This document shows positions 35,001-38,311 of a stretch of DNA of 38,311 bases, piece after piece. Position numbers and translations under genes: made by a program. The DNA comes from a bacterium (GTDB taxonomy: Bacteria; Patescibacteriota; Gracilibacteria; UBA4473). Where the stretch lies: positions 109,043 to 147,353 of the forward strand of contig JAACPJ010000001.1 of assembly GCA_009995455.1 (NCBI GenBank), written 5' to 3'. Numbering within the stretch: position 1 is the stretch's first letter; every line of letters begins with the position of its first letter. Below the pieces are notes generated by a model that was not told the DNA's origin, did not search any database, and worked only from the letters and a program-made list of their open reading frames with translations.

Positions 35001-35220
35001 TTTAACTTCAGTGACTACTATCTTTGGGTTACTGCCTTTAGCTTTATCAGACCCAATTTGGGAAGGACTTGGTTTTGCGATCATTTACGGAATGACCCTC
35101 GCCACATTTTTGACCATTATTTTGGTGCCCTGTTTAATTGTAATGTATCAAGATATTTCTTGGGCCGTCTCTTCAGCGGTAAAATGGCCGTTTAAAATGC
35201 TTAAAAAAATTTTTGCTTAA
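32002..35220 (+). CDS. RND-family multidrug efflux transporter
   Basis: AcrB/HAE1-like inner-membrane pump, 1072 residues, with twelve predicted helices and two large extracytoplasmic loops. The TM4 motif reads GLLVDNAIIITEGI, so AcrB Asp407 is kept and Asp408 is Asn. The TM10 segment reads GIIVNDSIVLIDRI, with Asn at the AcrB Lys940 position, as in the VDN/VNN subgroup of RND pumps. The start ATGAATAA overlaps the adaptor stop. No outer-membrane factor (TolC-like) gene is in the window. Substrate unknown. Confidence 0.92.
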   Translation: MNNHQDRAALPQLWTFLLERFRVTLLFALLFVVAGVFSYQSIPQESTPDVEIPIVIVSTVWPGATAEDVENLVTDKIEQEISSIDDVAEYTSTSAAGISSVVVEFEIGTDMTENTNKVQDAVDDASQKLPDSILDDPNVEQANISSTPVLTLALSGDYSYSQLKAFAESLSDQIETIDGVKEARLSGVPDEQYHFYIDPIKLQGLGLSLDEVVQSINASNRDIPLGSISVRGEGVDVRVAGEIESVSEFMTLPLQTRSGQVIRLEDLGEVRREFDELDVEKLISTGEPSARFISIDVLKAETKTNVPRVVAESLATVDDFYATGQIPQTIKIDTVFNSADDIENSLGTLFNSGFQTLLVIGIVLLVALGWRESLLAFVAVPLTLLIAILGLYMVGETFNFLSLFALVLALGLLVDNAIIITEGISEGINDNKLSPIEAARQTLVQFRWPVITGTATTMLAFAPMMFLISGVSGEFIEGIPKTVILVLSASLFVSLFMLPVFGVMFFQLFPPQNHRESKVMNKSKEYYQSFMGWIFLKKARIYLVLGISFAIMIFAFSLPATGRVSVEIFPSGDENYFTASIEAPTGTDLATMTKLLPQIDAVFLPYFDEEDKWLKNFQVSVGEKSPYDPNQDGTNTGSTENIIGITINLYDKTERESNSKDLAPRVTKDLMAALPDYLEIKIAELSAGPPGGDQPVTIKLVSENLDRIDAMASTLVNDLEALELENGATLKNITDNRGEAVPQMTWTFDREKLNRYGLSPSQLQQTLRAGVQGITILQLTEDGEEIDVEARFDFTGEREWGSPESLDIVSQIPIRTPSGDFINLADVATFTINAERTQFGHIDGKRTISVGAAIEGEATAAQFKDQLEALIAELPTQPGDQVSIGGDNEESQRLITEMAMAMLLGVFLILVVLVLQFDSFLQAGVIVMLLPLSLMGVFLGFWLSGTPISFPAMIGIVALAGIIVNDSIVLIDRINYNVDKLDDPYEGFLEAGKSRMQPIILTSVTTIFGLLPLALSDPIWEGLGFAIIYGMTLATFLTIILVPCLIVMYQDISWAVSSAVKWPFKMLKKIFA

Positions 35221-35474
35221 TGGCTCAATTTGGAGGTGTTCCAGAAAGATTCAAAGAGCACGGTTTAAGAGTGAGAAACTTTCGGCAAGTTGTGCCGGGC
35301 GATTGGGTCGAAGCAAAAAGAGATGTCGAAGGCACAATCGAAACGCTTAAAAAGGGTGTTAGTTATCAAGTAGTTCAATTGCTCGTTGAAGCGAACGGCA
35401 ATGATCGGCAATTTGTGAAGCGCTTAAAATTAGTGGGACACAAAGGTGATTTCAATCCGAAAAGATTTCGCTAA
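35220..35474 (+). CDS. Small basic hypothetical protein
   Basis: 84 residues, rich in Lys, Arg and Val. The central VVPGDWVEAKRDVEGTIETLKKGVSYQVVQLL looks like a small beta-barrel (SH3- or OB-like) fold, but no family is recognised. Its ATG shares one base with the RND stop (TAATG), so it is translationally coupled to the efflux operon. Confidence 0.55.
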   Translation: MAQFGGVPERFKEHGLRVRNFRQVVPGDWVEAKRDVEGTIETLKKGVSYQVVQLLVEANGNDRQFVKRLKLVGHKGDFNPKRFR

Positions 35475-35483
35475 GGTTTAAAA

Positions 35484-35903
35484 GTGAAAACCAATCAAGC
35501 CAGTATTGATTTTTTAGATAGTCACAGGCTCCCCAAAGATTTTATCTTGCTGGAAAATGTGATCATTGATCGGGGGTCAAAATATTCGGTCAGTGGCGGA
35601 AAAGTTTTAAACCGAGAGGAAATTAAAGCATTTTTGACCAAACTTAAAACGCCTAAAAAATACGCAAAAGCGACGCATCACAGCTGGGCGGCTCGGCTAA
35701 GTCGCGATGGAAAAATTTGGGAAACCAAACAAGATGATGGCGAAACCGGTGCTGGCGCCGTTATTTTGCGTATTATGCAAAAACAAAATTATGTAAATTC
35801 AATAGTCGTGGTAACTCGTTGGTTTGGTGGAACGCATCTGGGAACTGACCGCTATAAACACGTACAAGATGCCACAAAGTTAATTCTGGAAAAAAGTGGC
35901 TAA
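35484..35903 (+). CDS. YigZ/IMPACT (UPF0029) family protein
   Basis: 139 residues from a GTG start. Family core visible: HHSWAARLSRDGKIWETKQDDGETGAGAVILRIMQKQNYVNSIVVVTRWFGGTHLGTDRYKHVQDA, matching the H.w.AR....E..DDGEp.GTAG and VVVtRyFGG..LG patterns. It has only the N-terminal IMPACT domain, without the C-terminal domain of YigZ. Family members are linked to translation regulation, without a settled activity in bacteria. No SD. Confidence 0.8.
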   Translation: MKTNQASIDFLDSHRLPKDFILLENVIIDRGSKYSVSGGKVLNREEIKAFLTKLKTPKKYAKATHHSWAARLSRDGKIWETKQDDGETGAGAVILRIMQKQNYVNSIVVVTRWFGGTHLGTDRYKHVQDATKLILEKSG

Positions 35904-35957
35904 ATAACGGTCCGCAAAACTTTACTTTTCCTCGCTCTTCTTTAGTTTCAAAGCCCA

Positions 35958-37670
35958 ATGGTAAAGCAAATTAAAGTGTTTGGCGCCTCACAAAAAGTAA
36001 ACCACCCAATCGAGGTGGAGGCTTTTTTGCGCCAGCTTGTCGCCGCGCCCCCTCGGTCTGGCAAAAAACTGGAGCAACAAAAATATCTGTTCTCTGCGGG
36101 AACCAAGATTCCAACCATACAAAACCGCGACTTAATCGCGGTCGCTCGTAAAGAAAATATTAAATTGCCCACCAGCTTAGAGCAATTACTACAAAAGCGG
36201 TCGGTGCGAACTATTTCAGGCGTTTCCCCTATTGGGATTCTCACCAAGCCTTACCCTTGCCCAGGACGGTGTGTTTATTGCCCAACAGAGGACCGGATGC
36301 CCAAAAGTTATATGAGTAACCAACCGGCTGCCGCGCGAGCCGTACGGAACAAATTTCACCCCTATAAACAGGTTTATAATAGACTGACGGCTTTAGCCGA
36401 ATCTGGGCACCCAACTTCAAAACTAGAAATTATTGTAATGGGGGGAACCTGGAGCTTTTTACCGCACCGTTATCAAAGCTGGTATTTAAAACGTTGTTAT
36501 GATGCGGCCAACGAGTTTGGTCTTACTGATGAAGCCAAAAAAGCCTATAGAAAAGAAGCGACTACCCTTAAAAAGTCACAGACTTGGAACGAAACAGCCG
36601 ACCACCGAATTATTGGCCTAACGCTCGAAACCCGGCCCGATTTTATTAATGAACGTGAGTTGGTACGAATGCGTCGTTATGGTTGTACGCGGGTTGAAAT
36701 TGGCGTACAAACGCTCAACGATGATATTCAGCGATTAACGAAACGAGGGCATTCACGCAAACACGTGGTTAAAGCCATGAAGCTGATGAAAGATTTCGGG
36801 TTTAAAGTCTGTTGGCATCTGATGCCAGGGCTTCCAGGCAGCACGCCAGAAAACGATTTAGAGTGGATGAAAGAAGTGTTCTCAAACCCAGACATGTGTC
36901 CAGATTTTATTAAAATTTATCCGTGCGTGGTGCTAGAAACCGCTGAGCTGAAAGAATGGTGGGAACGCGGTGAATACGTACCTTATCACGATGATGATTT
37001 GGTTAAACTGTTAACCCAGTTTCAAACCTTTGTGCCAGAGTGGACTCGTATCATGCGTCTAATGCGTGATATTCCGGTCAGTAATATTTTGGATGGCGCT
37101 AAGTTTTCAAACCTGCGCCAGATTCTTAAAGATCAACCTGATAAACTACGAGAACTTGTTGGTGACGAGTTTTATGATGAACATAACTTGGCCGAAACTA
37201 GTTACATTTTCCGAGATATTCGGGCTCGTGAAGTAGGTTTTGCCGATATTGAAAAACATCCAGATATTCTTCAAACTCCACCGAAATTGGTGCGTCGTGA
37301 TTACGAAGCGAGTGAAGGTCAGGAAATATTTTTGAGTTTTGAAGACGACAAGGAAGAGCATTTATTTGCCTTACTTCGGTTACGAAAACCAAGCGGGCAA
37401 GAGTTTAAGCACTATGGTGCCGCTCTAAAAAATGCGGCGTTTATTCGTGAAGTGCATTCATATGGGGGTGAAGTTTCTGTCGGTGAAGCCGAAGGTTTAG
37501 GGCAACATCGTGGACTTGGAAGAAAGCTGATTGAAGAAGCGGAACGGATCGTTAAAGAAGAATGGGGCATGAATAAGGTTTCGATTATTGCGGGTATTGG
37601 CACGCGGCAATACTACCGAAAATGGGGGTACGAAGAAAAAAGCACCTATATGGTAAAAAAGCTAAAATAA
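35958..37670 (+). CDS. Elp3-family tRNA uridine-34 acetyltransferase (radical SAM + GNAT)
   Basis: 570 residues. Radical SAM core with the cluster-binding YPCPGRCVYCPTEDRMPKSY, the GGTWS motif (IIVMGGTWSFLP), and LTLETRPDFIN...VEIGVQTLNDDI. The C-terminal GNAT domain (about 440-570) has LGQHRGLGRKLIEEAE for acetyl-CoA binding and the family-typical GTRQYYRKWGYE. Elp3 makes the carboxymethyl-type modification on wobble uridine using acetyl-CoA and SAM. The stand-alone protein resembles archaeal and Dehalococcoides-type Elp3. Bacterial occurrence is patchy. Confidence 0.92.
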   Translation: MVKQIKVFGASQKVNHPIEVEAFLRQLVAAPPRSGKKLEQQKYLFSAGTKIPTIQNRDLIAVARKENIKLPTSLEQLLQKRSVRTISGVSPIGILTKPYPCPGRCVYCPTEDRMPKSYMSNQPAAARAVRNKFHPYKQVYNRLTALAESGHPTSKLEIIVMGGTWSFLPHRYQSWYLKRCYDAANEFGLTDEAKKAYRKEATTLKKSQTWNETADHRIIGLTLETRPDFINERELVRMRRYGCTRVEIGVQTLNDDIQRLTKRGHSRKHVVKAMKLMKDFGFKVCWHLMPGLPGSTPENDLEWMKEVFSNPDMCPDFIKIYPCVVLETAELKEWWERGEYVPYHDDDLVKLLTQFQTFVPEWTRIMRLMRDIPVSNILDGAKFSNLRQILKDQPDKLRELVGDEFYDEHNLAETSYIFRDIRAREVGFADIEKHPDILQTPPKLVRRDYEASEGQEIFLSFEDDKEEHLFALLRLRKPSGQEFKHYGAALKNAAFIREVHSYGGEVSVGEAEGLGQHRGLGRKLIEEAERIVKEEWGMNKVSIIAGIGTRQYYRKWGYEEKSTYMVKKLK

Positions 37671-37677
37671 ATCTGGC

Positions 37678-38311
37678 ATGAGTGACATTGTAATTTCCAG
37701 TAAAAAAGACCAACGGGCGTTATTAACCGTGCAGAGTTTTGCGCTGTTGGGGCAAGGGTTGATTGGTGTGTTTTTCCCTTTTTTCGTACAACGAAGTTAC
37801 GGCCTAAATGATTGGCAGTTAATTGTTTGGTTTGCCGGTTTACAACTCATTATGGCCGTGTTGGTGTATCCGTTAAATTACTGGGGCGTAAAGTGGTTTG
37901 GGATCCGTCGGGTGGTGCAAATTGGCATATTTTTTCAGGCTTTATTTTATGCCTTGCTCGGTTTAGGCATTACCACGATGGCAAGCTTTGTGCTGCTCAA
38001 CATTTCCTTTTTATTATTTATTGGTTTGTTTTGGCCTGGGTTTAATTATTTGTCAGCCTTAGCGACCGTAAATAATGACCGGGGCAATTATATGGGATCG
38101 CTGCAAATTGTGGCAGTAGGGGTAAATTTAGTGGCGCCTGTTATAACCGGGTTTTTACTCGAATGGAAACAAGAACAGTGGGTGCTGCTGCTCTCGGTGA
38201 TTAGTTTTTTAATTTCGCTGGCTTTAGTTCGTACGATTCCCAAAACGGGGGCGGAGGTGAGTAATTTAAAGGGGTTTTCTCGTCAGTTTAAAAGCATATT
38301 TTTCACTAAAA
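37678..38311 (+). CDS. Major facilitator superfamily transporter, 5' part
   Basis: Open from the ATG at 37678 to the window edge (211 codons, no stop); begins MSDIVISSKKDQRALLTVQSF. About six hydrophobic helices are visible (ALLGQGLIGVFFPFF, LIVWFAGLQLIMAVLVYPL, VVQIGIFFQALFYALLGLG, FVLLNISFLLFIGLFWPGF, IVAVGVNLVAPVITGFLL, WVLLLSVISFLISLALV), the N-terminal half of an MFS protein. An RRVVQ loop follows TM2, as in the MFS A-motif position. 7 bp after the Elp3-like gene. Substrate unknown. Confidence 0.75.
   Translation, partial: MSDIVISSKKDQRALLTVQSFALLGQGLIGVFFPFFVQRSYGLNDWQLIVWFAGLQLIMAVLVYPLNYWGVKWFGIRRVVQIGIFFQALFYALLGLGITTMASFVLLNISFLLFIGLFWPGFNYLSALATVNNDRGNYMGSLQIVAVGVNLVAPVITGFLLEWKQEQWVLLLSVISFLISLALVRTIPKTGAEVSNLKGFSRQFKSIFFTK

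Noticed and set aside
1-38311. Alternative genetic code (TGA = Gly)
   Set aside because: TGA ends several genes in natural positions (serC, the EMAP protein, cassettes A and B), and no in-frame TGA is found inside conserved proteins.
1-38311. tRNA, rRNA, CRISPR array, IS element
   Set aside because: Intergenic gaps were read for T-loop motifs (GGTTCGA), repeated spacers and terminal inverted repeats; none found.

Overview
The window reads as chromosome of a small-genome bacterium, most plausibly a Patescibacteria/CPR lineage or a similarly reduced group. This is inferred from AT-rich coding, compact gene packing, genes scattered out of their usual operons (rpoC without rpoB, pheT without pheS) and many short orphan membrane proteins. 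TGA is used as a normal stop (for example at serC and the EMAP-domain gene), so code 11 applies and the TGA=Gly code of Gracilibacteria/Absconditabacteria does not. Phylum placement is tentative. No rRNA, tRNA, CRISPR array, insertion sequence or transposase was seen.

Layout. 1-6.05 kb (minus): rpoC-rpsL behind a 560-bp AT-rich gap, then a GlmU-like nucleotidyltransferase. 6.1-6.53 kb: GC-rich cassette A with a small two-TM protein. 6.5-13.2 kb: a DUF1858/IscA-like fusion, a ThyA-family enzyme with a substrate-switch residue, a complete serine pathway (serB-serA-serC), a DHFR-domain protein and a dCTP deaminase/dUTPase-family enzyme. 13.3-14.3 kb: a PrsW-like membrane protease followed by a strong candidate small RNA (cassette C). 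14.4-18.2 kb (minus): sodA, recA, lexA and an orphan zinc-ribbon/membrane pair. 18.3-26.4 kb: metG, small membrane proteins, a stand-alone EMAP/OB tRNA-binding protein, GC-rich cassette B with a structured leader, pheT, a YtxH-like protein and uvrB. 26.4-30 kb (minus): flavodoxin-korA-korB-membrane protein operon. 30-38.3 kb: an RND efflux pair, two small proteins, an Elp3-family tRNA acetyltransferase and a truncated MFS transporter.

How it fits together. The metabolic genes point to one-carbon and nucleotide supply (serine synthesis, ThyA-like, DHFR-like, dUTPase/Dcd-like) and fermentative 2-oxoacid oxidation coupled to flavodoxin. The recA/lexA/uvrB set indicates a DNA-damage response; lexA has a clear promoter with an overlapping inverted repeat.

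The most unusual signal is in gene expression. Nearly every ordinary gene lacks a Shine-Dalgarno (SD) sequence, and at least three (lexA, prsW, metG) have promoters placed so that the mRNA should be leaderless or nearly so. The two GC-rich cassette genes (A, 6244; B, 21180) instead have strong SD sequences, long leaders and strong GC-rich terminators. A third GC-rich unit (C, about 14140-14306) looks like a noncoding RNA ending in a textbook intrinsic terminator, and it exposes three CUCC-type anti-SD motifs. One of these is complementary over 14 of 15 positions to the SD/start region of cassette A. This suggests an undescribed sRNA that acts on SD-led messages in a mainly SD-less genome; that interpretation is inference.
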